From Trichoplax adhaerens (lineage: Eukaryota; Placozoa; Uniplacotomia; Trichoplacea; Trichoplacidae), in NCBI RefSeq assembly GCF_000150275.1, contig NW_002060945.1, forward strand, positions 6,721,751 through 6,785,750: a stretch of DNA of 64,000 nt, written 5' to 3'. Shown here piece by piece: positions 11,014 through 23,659 of this stretch. The number at the start of each line of letters is the position of its first letter. Position 1 is the stretch's first letter. The notes under the pieces were generated by a model. It was not told the origin of the DNA and searched no databases. It saw only the letters and a list, made by a program, of their open reading frames with translations. The position numbers were made by a program, and so were the translations under genes.

Positions 11014-13764
11014 ATGGCTAAACGGAACCTATTGATCATCGTCATCGCTCTTATTGGATGTAGCGTTAATGGTCTTCAGAATAATTATCAGCGGGAAATT
11101 AATAATTCTCATGAATTGCTTAAACATCTGGTGAACTATTTAGCCGAGCTTAAAGGAGTGAATTTGGTTGAACGATCTGAGTACTTACACCACATAGTAA
11201 GAATACGTACATCATTTATGCTTCCATGCAATAATCAATTTACTTTTTCAACGAGGATCGTAGATTAATTAATTCCATTAACAATCGACAATGAATAAAA
11301 CTAATGATGAAAAATATTGGGAACTGATGAAAGGACAAGTAAATTTAACCTTAGTAGAATGTTCTTGTGATAGTATTACCATAATGTATGATTTTGAGTG
11401 AATTAATTTAAGTGATGTATTCGTGAGATTAACACCGATTCATTTTTCTCTCTTATCAATAATAACCGCAAAAACGGATATAACTATTCTTCAAGCTCCT
11501 TATCTATAGTAGATAAAACTTGATATGATTATAATCTAGCGTTACTTCAATAATTTAATTTTTAGATAAAATAACCATAAAGAATACAACATTTTTAAGA
11601 GAACAATCCACTACTACTTCTGACATTTATCGCCTATCCAATTCAATATTACATAAGCTAATTACTTTCTGTGCATGTTAATAGCAAACACTTTCGCACT
11701 AATATCACTTAGCTCTCAAAAATTTTGTACAGAAAAAATCCCCCTCCTTATGCATTGTTAGTATTCACGATGAAGTACGTTGCATTTAATGTTAAAATGA
11801 ATATACTCAGTGAGATATTATTCAGTAATTACTGTTACTTTACAAAAAGTTATCCAATGCTTTTTTCCTGTTTCGGCATTTCGTATATGAATCTTCGTGT
11901 TTAGCCTCTAGAATTTTGATTTAAAACTTTATAAAGTACTTTTATAAAGCATCACAACTATCGCTATATTCTTATACTATAAAGCCTTAATAGGAAATCT
12001 TAAGCAGATTTTTACCTAAAGTCTAACTGTATTATGATATTATCAATGTAAATACTAAATCATTTGGATCACTAGTTAAATTAGTTAAGAAAAAGTGTCA
12101 CTTGAAATTATATTCAATCAATAGTAATCGGAATTTAGTGCAATAAAGCTAATTTCTATTTAATGAAATTTTATCATCATGCCGCTATTTCATTGCTCTT
12201 ACTATACCTTACACGATGCCAAAGAAATATCAGATATTAAATCATTTACTTCATTCAGCTAATTCGTATACCGATGCATTCATTTAAGATACAGTTTGGT
12301 CGAACATAGACAAGTTATCGCTTATTATTAGTTTACTTATACTTTGGTACTGAAGTATTTCTTGAAAAATTGAATACTTCCATTTTCATTTACTACTATC
12401 AAGTGATGTAAAACTTTCATGTTTACTATAGATATCTAGTCAATTAATGCTAGATTGTTTATATCGATTACAAATACCAGTAGAATGTTATTCTTTACTT
12501 TATAAGGAAACACTGCCAATTCTCTTTCTTCAAAGCAGACGGCGTTATGTAATCTAATATATCATATAGTATCCTATTTTAATTTTCTATAATAGTCTAT
12601 TCGTAACTATTAACTATTATAACATATATATGACTGATCAGCGCGATAGAATTTATAAAATCAGATATTATGACGTTGATAGCTGCAGTTCTAGTAAAAC
12701 TCATGCTAGCGTATAAAATAATTAAAATTGCTGTTACTTTAAAATAATTACATGTATCTTATTTTGTATCCAGAAACAGAGAGAAATACAGAGTACACCA
12801 TCTAAAATATGGCTTGATGGTAGCCTAACTTCATGCGTGAATGTTGGTGTAAACATTTCTTCATTTTGTAATATTAATTACAAAGTGCCAGAATATTTAG
12901 TGAAAACCTTAACTCTAACCTTGGAATTCGTAGCAAAAAGTTATGAAGTATTAAGGCCTCGGTTACATACCGACTGTTTCGCAGCAATAAGAGAAATTGT
13001 ATGTAAAGGAACTTTGCCAAAATGTTCTCACGATGGAACAGCCACCTATCTGAATTTTAGCAGTTCTTGTTCACACTTGAATTCGACATGCTTACCAAAT
13101 ATCATACACATTAATGGTCAATCTGGAAGTACATTATGCAGTGAAGCAGGCAAGCAATATACACTAAACGCTTGTCGCAAACCTAAGCTAACAGCAATTA
13201 ATAAGGACCACTGTAGTCCTTTTAGTAATGAAATTACTTACCCAACATGGTTAATGGCCAGTTTAGCAATTCAGGAGGCGACTGTTAAAAATACAAAAAC
13301 TTCCTTTGAAAGGCGAAATGTTTCTACCGATTGCATTAATAAGTGGGTAAAATTTACATGCAATAGAATTCCATTTTGTAGTCTTGATCAGACAAGTTTA
13401 CACGTTGGTGTTAGCAAGCAACAATGTGAAGAAGCGTTGACATGGTTAGTATTTTTACTTACTTTCAGTTGAATTCCATCAAAAATTAATTAACGGACTG
13501 GCATTTCCGTTTAAATATAATAAGAGCAGGGACTAATTAGTACTCTTATATTTGATAATTATTTTCATTTATTGCTATTAATCGATATCTTTATATTTTC
13601 TTAGTTTACCACCAAGTATGGCAGCAACAAGAAGAGCCGGAATGGATTGTAACAGTTTTCCCGATAGCAACAATGCAGTGGTAGTTAGTAGCAGTTACTC
13701 TATATTAGCAATTAATTACATTAACCTATTTTTGGCCTATCTATTTACTTTATTGCTATTTTAA
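11014..13764 (+). CDS. Secreted/GPI-anchored protein with Frizzled-like cysteine-rich domain(s)
   Basis: Spliced model: 11014..11196, 12774..13444, 13605..13764, giving 337 aa. The intron phases (0 and 2) are the same as in the paralog at 3190-4677, but the first intron is much longer (1.6 kb). Residues 1-20 form a signal peptide (MAKRNLLIIVIALIGCSVNG). All 16 cysteines of the paralog are conserved, including CFAAIREIVCKGTLPKC (C-x8-C-x6-C) and the final 'G-M-D-C-N-S-F-P-D', which is even closer to the Frizzled ending than in the paralog. Residues just before the C-terminus (NYINLFLAYLFTLLLF) are hydrophobic and reach the stop, typical of GPI-anchor signals. Several N-x-S/T sites suit an extracellular protein. 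Exon 2 begins after a TTTTGTATCCAG acceptor, exon 3 after TTTTCTTAG. Function unknown. Confidence 0.75.
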
Positions 13765-15507
13765 TTACTATGTATTGCTACCAGTTTTATACTGCGCATA
13801 AGCTGTTTAAGGTTAGAATATAAAATTCCTGTTATTTAGAAATTACCGTAAATATCCCTTTCTATAATTGTTATATTCGTTTTCATGCCTTTCCCAATAT
13901 CCCACATAAAATAAAGCTCATAGAGTAGAGCACTTAGTCTATTGCTGACATATGCGTATCATTCATCATGACAGATCGGCTAGCTAGTCGATCTTGAAGC
14001 TAGCATGTACTACGCATAAGTATGTTCTGTTAAATATTCTTTTGATATCCTGGTAAAAATTTAAAGGCTGTTGATTAATTTAATGTATCAATGAATCGGT
14101 ACGTACCGAAGGCAATGATAGACAGTAGAAGAGCAGTAATCACCGACCGTTGTTACTTAAGAATTACACAACCATAGTATTTTTGGCATGGATTACTATA
14201 CGCGTATATAACTTTATTTTATTGCTAACCAATTTTGGATAGTATTAGCAATATCATCGATTACAGGCCTAAGTAACATATCCATATTTAATTAAAATTC
14301 GCCTACACGTGTAAGATGTTGTAAATAAATCAGAAATTAGGCGATAGCACGCATAGGTACTATAGTACTAGGAAGATATTATTATTTATAAGTATTTATG
14401 ATATACGTAGAACTACTAACGAATTAAAGCTGAAACCCTTTCTAAAATTTGATATCATTACTTTGAATTATGGCAATAGCATAAATATGTAGCATGATTT
14501 TGATCAAATATCTTAATATTCGAATAATATGTACGGGTAATAACAAAGAAAGGTTTTAATACTAGCTTGCCTTGCTAATGCTTACCAAAAGTAATTTATT
14601 ACGTTATTCCTACATTTGGTATTGAAGAATTTCTATTGTAACGTTTGTTATGATAAGCGTAGGCTAATAGCACTATTGATTTCTTCTCAATCCTTCCCAA
14701 CATTTACTACTTACCAAATTTATAATATAGTAGAAATACTCCTAGGCATTGTATAATACTATGATACAGTATTCCGAAACTACGACAGTAATTTGGATTT
14801 TTTGTTAACTTTATCTGACCAATTAGCTATTGTGTCAAGGACGATCCACAATATCCTGAGGAAAATATTTGCACAATCTTTCTAAATTGTTATCACTCTG
14901 TTGTGGTCAATACCCAAATTTGGGATTGGCTAACGCAATGGACGATCCTAAGATTATACAATGACTTTATAAATACTTATGTTGATACAAACAGTCTGTA
15001 GATGTTAATGATTCGAAGGAATAGCATATAGCAGTCATAAGCGGAGCTCTTGCTCTGAACATTGCAAATGCAAGCGCATTTACGCTGGTATTAATTAACA
15101 ACTATTGCACATCCTGTATGTGGCTATCCCTTGCTACTATCGAACATAATCTACTTACGCTATGTTTGCGCCCTGCACCATAGTAATAGTCGACGGGTAC
15201 GGAGTGAAAAACGTACAAGAAATAGTAATAAGTATTTCAATGAGCATTTCTGTCATACATATTGCCAGTACAAGAAATTGATATCTACGCGTTTATTTAT
15301 TTCTAATAAGGCCTTATTGCATAATTAATCATACTGCTGTCATTAGTAACTACTATGCATTTGATGGTCCATAGCAGTGATAGTCGTACTCTAAAGTGAG
15401 AACAGACGAACGAGGATAGCTAAAGTGAAGAAGTAAGAAGATATGGATAAAGTCCAATAGACGAGGCAACCATTTTTTTCATACTGTATCCTATACAAAT
15501 GGGCTCC

Positions 15508-16146
15508 ATCCCAGTCTAATCCTGTTTCTATCCAATTCATCTCTAAATAGGCCTGCTGTAGTGTGTTTAGGTTGCGCCTAATTATAAGTATACGACTAGA
15601 GAGTAAAACACTGTCGATTGGAGATTGTAAAGCCTAACAAATTTGATACTGTGACTCAAATCGATGTAGAACATCGATTGTAATCAAGGCAAAGCGCAGC
15701 GCAAATGCTGCAATGTGCCTCAAACAGGCCTAAAATGGCTACAGGTAACCAATTTGTCGTAGTATCGCTTTGCTCAGTTCTTGCTTTTGACTTAAGGGGA
15801 AATTAAGGATCAATACGGATATCTCGATCCCAGTCTAATCCTGTTTCTATCCAATTCATCTCTTAAATAGGCCTGCTGTAGTGTGTTTAGGTTGCGCCTA
15901 ATTATAAGTATACGACTAGAGAGTAAAGCACTGTCAATTGGAGATTGTAAAGCCTAACAAATTTGATGCTGTAATTCATATCGAAGTAGAACATCGATTG
16001 TAATCAAGGTAAGGCGCAACGCAAACGCTGCAATGTGCCTCAAGCAGGCCTAAAATGTCTACAGGTAACCAATTTGTCGTACTATCGCTTAGCTCAGTTC
16101 TTGTTTTTGACTCAAGGGAAAATGAAGGATCAATATGGATATACGA
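15508..16146. repeat. Tandem duplication, 319-bp unit
   Basis: Copy 1 (15508-15826) and copy 2 (15827-16146) both start ATCCCAGTCTAATCCTG and end with GGATCAATA(C/T)GGATAT. They are roughly 90-95% identical by eye. No gene is evident. Confidence 0.9.
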
Positions 16147-16469
16147 CTCCTGCAGTATTTCCATACAAATTATTATACGCGTATAATACATGCTGAAATC
16201 CAAGATTAATAATAATAACCCCAATAAATAATTTATTTACTGTAAGAAGATGATAAGATCGCAATATGTACGGGAGTTTAATCTAAATAGCGAAGTAATA
16301 AATCTAGTCCGTGAAATTGATTGAATCCAAGATCGCTCTCGCATAAGAGTGAAAGTGGTTAGCCCTCCTCAGCTGCCGTCGTAATTGGATTAGTTTTTCT
16401 ATAGTTAATGATGTCTCCATATTGAATTTTCCCATTTTAACACCAACTCTTCATTTGGCGGGTTTCACC

Positions 16470-16745
16470 ATTACAGTACAGAATCCTGTGCAGAGAATAG
16501 AATAGACTGTATTTTACAGTACATTGTACAGTAGTTGGCTACAGTGTACAGTTCAGGCTACAGTACAATATACCGTGAGATACAGTGTACCGTACTGTAA
16601 CCCCTGTAGTCATACAGTACAATGTACTATATTGCACAGTACACTGTACTGTATGCTTTATACAGTAAATTGACAGGGTACTGTTTCTTTCTTAGCATTT
16701 TCTTATACTGTATTGTACTGCGCTGTACTATACCCTATTGCACTT
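16470..16745. repeat. GTAC-palindrome cluster upstream of SLD5
   Basis: Dense ACAGTACA/TGTACTGTA repeats of both orientations fill this segment, which ends about 220 bp before the SLD5 start codon. They could form hairpins on either strand. Confidence 0.75.
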
Positions 16746-16964
16746 CAGGTCAAAGAAAGCCAACGGGATTGAATCGGTAACTGTGGCGACCACCTGTTCC
16801 AGTCCAACATCCATTTGAGCTCGATAATTCTATCTGTCATTATTGCTGCAGCAGCCAGAGTATAGCTAAGAGGATATTCTCTTCAAGATTTCAAGCTAAA
16901 AACTCGTACTACTGCTGCAGGCCATTATAATACAACACCTACTGTATTTCAACTAGATTGACCC

Positions 16965-18739
16965 ATGGATGAAGAACAAGAATTGGAAGGCTATGAGGAA
17001 AGCGATGAATATGTTGCCATGACCTCCGCTGAGCTTCTGGATAAATTAAAAGAAGTATGTTGTACTATTGATCTTTTGTAAAGTGCTCATAGATCAGCAG
17101 TATTACCTCCATGATGATCTATCGCTATCGAGCGTTTTATATCAATTATGGCAGGAAATAAAATGATGGTGGCAAATTTCAATTGTACATCATGCCCATG
17201 CTATGCTTATTCAGTGCAGTAGATTGAAATGGTCGAATAGAGCTGACTTGATTTCTGTATTAGGACGTCTAGTTTAATCGACATATTGTAATTAACTTTA
17301 TACTTGGATTTTACAGTGGAGAATCATTCCATAAGAAAAAGGAAAATGATTTAATGTCTTCTTCAACAATTTATTATCCTAGGCATGGATCAATGAAAGG
17401 ATGGCTCCTGAATTATTGAATAGTCAGGACGAATTAGTCGAATGTATGATTGAACAACTCGATGCAATGGTACTCTTCTTTTTTTAGCTACTAATAATGT
17501 ATTCATCATTGCAAATTTCAAGTGTTTGTACATTTACACTCTAACTCAAGCAGTCAATCAAAGGTGTAAAATGGATGCATAATTTTATCTACTTTATCTA
17601 TTATCTAACTAACGAACGAACGACAATTAGGAAAGAAACTTAAAGACTGGCAAGCGAAATCCCCTTGTTAACAGTATGCATGGCTTAGAGGTAATAACTT
17701 ATTCGATTAATTATAGATTATATTATTGAATCGATCTTTGACAGTCTCACCTTATATTCTATACCAAAGTCAATAAGTTGTTTGACTTAAAAACCCTTAA
17801 TCGATAATACATCATCAACTATCACTCATTCTAGATACTTATTTTTTTTCTACATATTTGCTATGTTTCAAGATGGAACGAGTCAGATTCCTGATCAATA
17901 GTTACATTAGATGTAGGCTTGGCAAAATTGAAAAATACGTGATAGATGTGCTGCAGCAACATAAAGCTAGAGGACAAGAGGATTTGCCATTATTATCACG
18001 CGCAGAACTTGAATATGCTCGAGAGTATGATATCAAACTTTACTCGAATTTTCAATATTAATAAATCACTTATTACCTAGCTGGTGATATGTAGTATCCG
18101 TATATTGGCAAAAATGGTCTTAATTTATACAAATTACCTGTCGTTCAAAGATCAAACTCAATCCCCTTTACACATTACATTCACCTCTAGGTATGCTGAT
18201 GGTATGGAGAATCACCTGAAATCGACCATTCTAAAATTTCTACCGACAAATCTTCAAAATTTTGATGAGGCTAAAGAACGTAAGTTTTATAATAATTTTG
18301 AAGAGGAAGCATTTATAATATCATTTGCATTATCGTTTACATAGTGGCCATTATAGATTGTTTTCTGATACTATCACTACATTGAAATACGTTTATAACA
18401 TCTGTTTAACGCCATTCAACATAATTTTATAATTTTATTGATTGCAGTTCCCAAGCCAAATAAAGATAAATATGTATTTATTCGTGTAAATGATCAGCAA
18501 GATCAAGTACTAATTGAGTAAGTAGTAGCTTAACGTTAAATAGTCTTTATAATTGTAGTTCAGATATGATAAACCGATTTGAAGCAATAGAGTAAAGGTG
18601 ATGCGTCATTAATCCGAAACTTTTTTTTAATTCGTCAAGCGATGATGAAACAACTGATCTGAATAAAGGAGCTCGACATATAGTACGATACTCGTTTATT
18701 GCTTCACTTCTCTCCGAAGGCTCAGTTTCCTTGACTTAA
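16965..18739 (+). CDS. GINS4: DNA replication complex GINS protein SLD5
   Basis: Seven exons: 16965..17054, 17383..17469, 17631..17690, 17873..18024, 18191..18279, 18448..18517, 18640..18739. They total 648 nt, or 215 aa, against about 223 aa in human SLD5. All phases join exactly. SLD5 is one of four GINS subunits (with PSF1, PSF2, PSF3) in the nuclear CMG replicative helicase. Recognisable blocks are the N-terminal acidic segment and 'AWINERMAPELL' (residues 31-42), then the helical core 'INSYIRCRLGKIEKY' (about 87-101). After these come 'ENHLK..ILKFLP.NLQ' and the C-terminal B domain starting 'PKP.KDKYVF.RV' and ending in 'GSVSLT'. The exon-4 donor inside GAGAGTATGA (phase 2) is required: reading through gives a stop soon after and loses the conserved helix. 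The GTAC-repeat patch lies just upstream. Assignment is strong. Confidence 0.93.
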
Positions 18740-19789
18740 TCTAAAGTTATTGACTACTAATGGATTAGTTATGACTGGCTCGTAATACGCTGATAATTAT
18801 ACTATTCCACCTAATTTTCTATTATAGTGTAGACCACCATTAATTAACTCGCTAATTGCAGCCTATTGCTATAAATTTTTCAACAACTTGCTACATTAAG
18901 CAAATACCCTGTACTATAACGTCTGTAGCCTTTTTACTTCAGATCACGATGCGATAATAGATCAAAAGAATACTACGGCATCTTTGATTGTATGATTATC
19001 GTTGATGAGTCTTGATATTTCATCAGTATTATACTCAATTAAACCAGATATTGCAACAGCTTTCTAGAGATACTGTAATTCTGATTAAAATCAACTTGTT
19101 TCTGTTTCAATTTTAACTTTTGAGTGTACTGTATGTAGAAATCATATTCTGCCATATCGTATAATGTTTGAGTGCGATTTATCTATTCTCGACGATTAAA
19201 GTTAATATTCCTTCTAGAGTAAGAGAAATATCATACTAGTAAAGCACTGCTTAAAAAAATGTATAGTTTCGTGGCTAAAAGTGTTACTAATCGTTGTAAA
19301 TATGCAACCATTTAGATTCACATACGTTGCGATAAAATTAGATCGACAATCTTTACACCTATTCAATTTTGGATTGCTAAATTATTAAAATTCTATTTTC
19401 AATCTTTATGTAATAATTGAGCATTTTATAATATGATGTATGGAAAAAGTTGTTATCTATTTCAATTAATAAACATCGATTTATTTCACTGTGTTATCGC
19501 TATCAGCCTTTTCTCCAGTACATATAGTATATATATACACAAACCAGAAATAATGGCTATATTATTTTAGAATCTGAAGGACTTAATTAGCTACAGTAAA
19601 TGAAAATATAATCAAAAGGGTTGCTACTATAAAAAATATTTACATGATCTAACGAATAAAATTTACAATTAATAAGATTTCAATGGTGAATTAAAAGGTA
19701 CCCATAAATAGCTAGGAAATATTATCCAATGCATATGTGGTATGTAGTTTAACTTAGCCTTAATTTGCTGCGCATTACAAGAGAAACTG
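18740..19789. other. Intergenic, nothing recognised
   Basis: About 1 kb of AT-rich sequence between the SLD5 stop and the stop codon of the first multi-pass gene, which is convergent with it. It probably contains both 3' UTRs. AATAAA-type signals occur, but none can be assigned with certainty. Confidence 0.5.
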
Positions 19790-20926
19790 TTATAAAGCCT
19801 CTTCAGCAAACTCTTTACTATCAGGTTTTTTGTTTAGATTTGGTTTTTTTGTTGTTATCGGATAAGCATAACGCCGATAAACTTTTACTTGAAAGAGGAT
19901 AGAAGCCATGCTATAGATATGAGGTATAAAAAACGCAGCGCATAAATCGAGAAATAATTGAACTGCAGCCATCTGATGGAATATCTTACTGTGAGGAAAT
20001 TCAATCGACACCATCACAGCAAAAACGATGAGCATTAATGGTATAGCTATTAAGGCACTGATACCCATAACTGAGAAAAAACGATTTACTTCATCTAAAT
20101 AACGCAATGGTAATATGGAGGCTACAATAGATGCTGGGTATAGTATCAAACCAAAGATTGAATAAGCTATCCCGAAGGCTAGTATAACTAAAGGGAATAG
20201 AAAAAATCGAATATTTTTTCTTATCGCTTTAAAGTAAATTGCAGCAATTTGTTTCTCGTTGATCAAAATTAAAGTTGTAACGAAGATAGAACAAGCTATT
20301 GCACTGATTGTTGTAATGACAACACGGAATGAGAATAAACTACCATCACTGGATGATAACAGCTGATTTGTACATTTAATTGATGTTTCCTGGTCAAGAT
20401 AGCATAAGAGGCAATCATTATAGACCGGTTTACTTTCCAAATTAAACATGGCGATAGCAATACAGGTCATAGGTACACCATCCAGCAAAATTGGCTGTAA
20501 TAAAGAAATTAAAGACGCTCGATCGAAATTGCGATCACGCTTAATTTGTTCACTAAATTGTTGATAGAGTTTTCGACGATAAAAATTTAAAATATTCAGA
20601 AAGCAAGAGATAAAGAAAAATATCCATACGAAGGCATAACTTGCGCTATAACTGTTTAAAATAGATGTAAATTGATCTTCATAATTGCAACAAGCATTTA
20701 CTGCAGTACAATCATCCGTTTGCTCAGTTATAATTAAGCCGGCACGAGAAATATTTTGGATCATAACCATGGCAGACAAATTGATGCTTGAATTGATAAT
20801 TATGGCTATATTGGAAATAAAATTGAGTAGGATAATCAGTGGGTGTATCAATGTGACGATAAAAACTCCTTTAGGGTTTTGCATTAATTTGACAGTAGAA
20901 AAGATCCGTAGAGCCTTTGATTTCAT
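19790..20926 (-). CDS. Multi-pass membrane protein, tandem family copy 1
   Basis: Single uninterrupted exon of 378 aa starting at ATG 20926. I see about seven hydrophobic segments: residues about 22-46, 94-113, 140-160, 200-222, 238-270, 283-310 and 322-348. A polar, lysine-rich tail of about 25 residues follows. Between segments 1 and 2 lies a loop with C-x5-CC (DDCTAVNACCNY). Segment 3 contains LQPILLDGVPMTC, fitting the family signature Q-x6-[VI]-P-x2-C. The next loop has N-D-C-x2-C. Near the end is an I-P-H-I motif corresponding to M-P-L-I in the sisters. The same features occur in the copies at 24197, 31334 and 35429, all on this strand. I do not recognise the family. Cysteine-rich loops suggest disulfide-bonded extracellular segments. 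Transport, receptor or scramblase roles are all possible and none is shown. Confidence 0.8.
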   Translation of the reverse strand: MKSKALRIFSTVKLMQNPKGVFIVTLIHPLIILLNFISNIAIIINSSINLSAMVMIQNISRAGLIITEQTDDCTAVNACCNYEDQFTSILNSYSASYAFVWIFFFISCFLNILNFYRRKLYQQFSEQIKRDRNFDRASLISLLQPILLDGVPMTCIAIAMFNLESKPVYNDCLLCYLDQETSIKCTNQLLSSSDGSLFSFRVVITTISAIACSIFVTTLILINEKQIAAIYFKAIRKNIRFFLFPLVILAFGIAYSIFGLILYPASIVASILPLRYLDEVNRFFSVMGISALIAIPLMLIVFAVMVSIEFPHSKIFHQMAAVQLFLDLCAAFFIPHIYSMASILFQVKVYRRYAYPITTKKPNLNKKPDSKEFAEEAL

Positions 20927-21891
20927 GATTTCATCTAAACAAGTTTTTATTATTGATTCCTATGCAACGAGTCGGTAATTGTAGTAATATCTTGATTTTT
21001 TTGTCTATCTGGTAACAGCAAGTTCAATCTCTCCTTTCCTAAGCGTGAAAATGATTGTGGCTTATTCTAATCCATGCTTACTATATTAATTATATTGTCT
21101 GGAAAAATCGTCATATGATAATCAACTAATAAAAATATTGCGGGCATGAGTTATTTGGCTTATGTAAAGCCAACTACTCAACAAAAGGTCACGTTAGTAA
21201 AATCAGCAGTAACATTAATCATGAATACAATCGTTAGCATCCTTTCTTTCACAACATGAGGCCTTAGATGTACTACCGAAAATAATATTCTGGACAATAT
21301 AAAATTATTTGGTGCATAATAAAGCTACGCAATGGTAAGGTAATCATGATGGAAATTATGATTTGTTACTTAATTCAGGTAGGATTATCATCATCTTCAA
21401 TTAAAGGGATACCTAGTGATTGATGGCCTGTATCAATCATTCGTTGTACTAAATATATCTTTATAACTTTTAGTTAAGAGAAGACTCTAAAAGGAGATAA
21501 ATTTAATGTATAATCTTATCAAAATAGTTATTATCCTACTCATTGTAGATAGCCGTTTATTACTTTAATTCCCTATAGAATATAGGCTTCTTTTATGGTA
21601 TATTTTCATTTGTTTCTATTACAACGACTCGTACATCAAACCCCTATGAAAATATTTAGATAAGTGCTTATGGTACAAGAAGTTGCTGTTGATTATAATT
21701 TACTTTACACAAACATTCCTCTGATTATGATACTATTCTGAGTACTATGCATAAACGATTGGATACCTTCCCTTTTATTAATTTTCTATTCTCTTGATTC
21801 CCTTCTATTTGTAGGAGCTCTATAATCATCCTATGCCAAACACATTTCCACCCCATACTTGTACATCAGAAGCAAAAAGTAATTGTTGTAC

Positions 21892-22105
21892 ACTGAGATA
21901 CCACCAGTTAAGCTGGTAAAATAAAGTCTATTTCAAAGCGAACTTTCCCTAGCTGAGTTCTGTTTCTACCTTGTTTTTCTGCTTACTTGTGTGCTTTTTA
22001 TACTGAGATACTATCTTTTAGGCTGGTGAAATAAATCTATTTCAAAACGAACTTTCTCTAACTTAGTTCTATTTTCTACTTTGTTCTTTCTGTTTACTTC
22101 CATAG
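21892..22105. repeat. Diverged tandem repeat, about 110-bp unit, 2 copies
   Basis: Units starting at 21892 and 22002 share ACTGAGATAC, then AGCTGGTAAAATAAA/GGCTGGTGAAATAAA, then TCTATTTCAAA(G/A)CGAACTTT and a C/T-rich end. About 80% identity by eye. Confidence 0.75.
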
Positions 22106-22524
22106 TAGGTTAGAACTGCACACTTTCATTCCAAGTAGTTATTTATTATTGCCACTTTATCGTTACTGGCGATAAATAAAAGGTACTACGCATTTTTCTC
22201 ATTGCTACTTTTTTATTCCCTCTCTCCCATTCCTATTGTATATGTTATACATATCTCCTGCAACATATTATTATCAATCTCTCATTCTTATACAAATAAA
22301 ATAGACTTCTATAGAAGAAGTAAACTATTCCAATTACTCTTTCATCTTTATAAATAATTCTTTCCTGCTGTTCTTTCTAAACTATGAAAACAAATCCTTA
22401 ACATCTATTTCGTTAGCTAGTTCCACTAGTATTATAGTAAGCTTCCAAAGCATTATAACTGCAATAACACTAGCATAGCGTCGATAAGTAAATGTCAACG
22501 GAAAACCCAAAATATTTATATACA

Positions 22525-22985
22525 CTCTCCAAATTGGCTTTGATAATTAATGAATAATGTGCAATACTGTGTCGTACTTTGGACTAGATATAGTATGATG
22601 ATTTAGAGTAGACCAGAGAAACCTTGCTGGAATCCTAGGTGAAAAAATTTGAATATATTGTAGTACAACTAGAAGATTGTAAATAGAAAGACTTCAAGAT
22701 TAGCCTATAATATTTTATACTTTCTCTAAATTGGCTTTGATCATGAACAATATGCAATACCATATCGTACCGCATATTTAGACTAAATATGGTAGTTTAG
22801 ATAGGATAAGAGGACCATCGCTAGAATTATACGTGAAAAATCAAATCTATCCTCATACAATTGGCGTAGCAGATACAGAAGGGTTTCAACGAAAAGCTCA
22901 AGCTATTTTTACACTTTTTCTAAATTGGCTTTGATAGTAGACTTAATGCAATATTATGTCCTTGTTTAAACTAATTTTGAGAAAT
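22525..22985. repeat. Diverged tandem repeat, about 196-bp unit, 3 copies
   Basis: The core AAATTGGCTTTGAT occurs near 22530, 22728 and 22923. It is preceded by TATACTTTCTC-like sequence and followed by TGCAATA and a TAGACTA(A/G)ATAT stretch. The copies are degenerate and the third is partial. Confidence 0.7.
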
Positions 22986-23659
22986 AAGTACCTATATGAA
23001 TAGCTCGTTATTTCTTCATCTCTCTGCTCGCTCTAATATAGCATTTTTGTGCTAAAATTATATATAAATCTTTCTATTCATCATCAACTATACGTCCAAC
23101 TATCATGGAATGACAGTACTTTTCTTTTACGTGCATATCTATGCTATATCTAGTTGTGCAGGCGCTACTTTTTCTGCCTTAATTTCTCTCTATCACTTCT
23201 GTTGGCTAACTAATATAAAAGTCATTGAGAACAAAAATCTGGCTAGTAAAAAACAATTTGAAAATCTTTGCATTTATTCATTTAAGTAAATAATTTGATA
23301 ATTAGTTAATGAAAATGACAATCCAAATGATCCACGTATAAAAACAAAATGTGTACAGCAATACTATGGAATACTACCAATTTCGGTAGATGCATAATCT
23401 ACGGTATGAGAGATTTGTATTAAGTCAGACAAAAATTTCATCTGTTCTAATGATATATCAATCAAGATTTTATACTTTTCTTACCGATCATCAACGATGA
23501 TTCTGTGTAGAAACTAACTTAAGCCTAGATAGATCAGTAATGTTGTATAGCTGCATGTATTACTTTAAGCTAGAGAGAGCATATCAGCTTTTACTTTTAT
23601 TTATGAAGTCATAAAATTGAAAGTAGACCCAGTATTAATAAACGATAGAACTGGAACAT

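Larger units (their letters stand above)
13765..16964. other. Intergenic with repeats, no supportable gene
   Basis: Up to 15.5 kb this is unremarkable AT-rich sequence with scattered stops in all frames. It then carries the 319-bp tandem duplication (15508-16146) and a GTAC-palindrome patch (16470-16745) just upstream of SLD5. Frames such as 15976-16224 minus lie inside the duplication and lack coding character. Confidence 0.6.

Noticed and set aside
20685-20978. 97-codon plus-strand frame
   Set aside because: It is antisense to the N-terminal part of multi-pass copy 1, which carries the family signatures.
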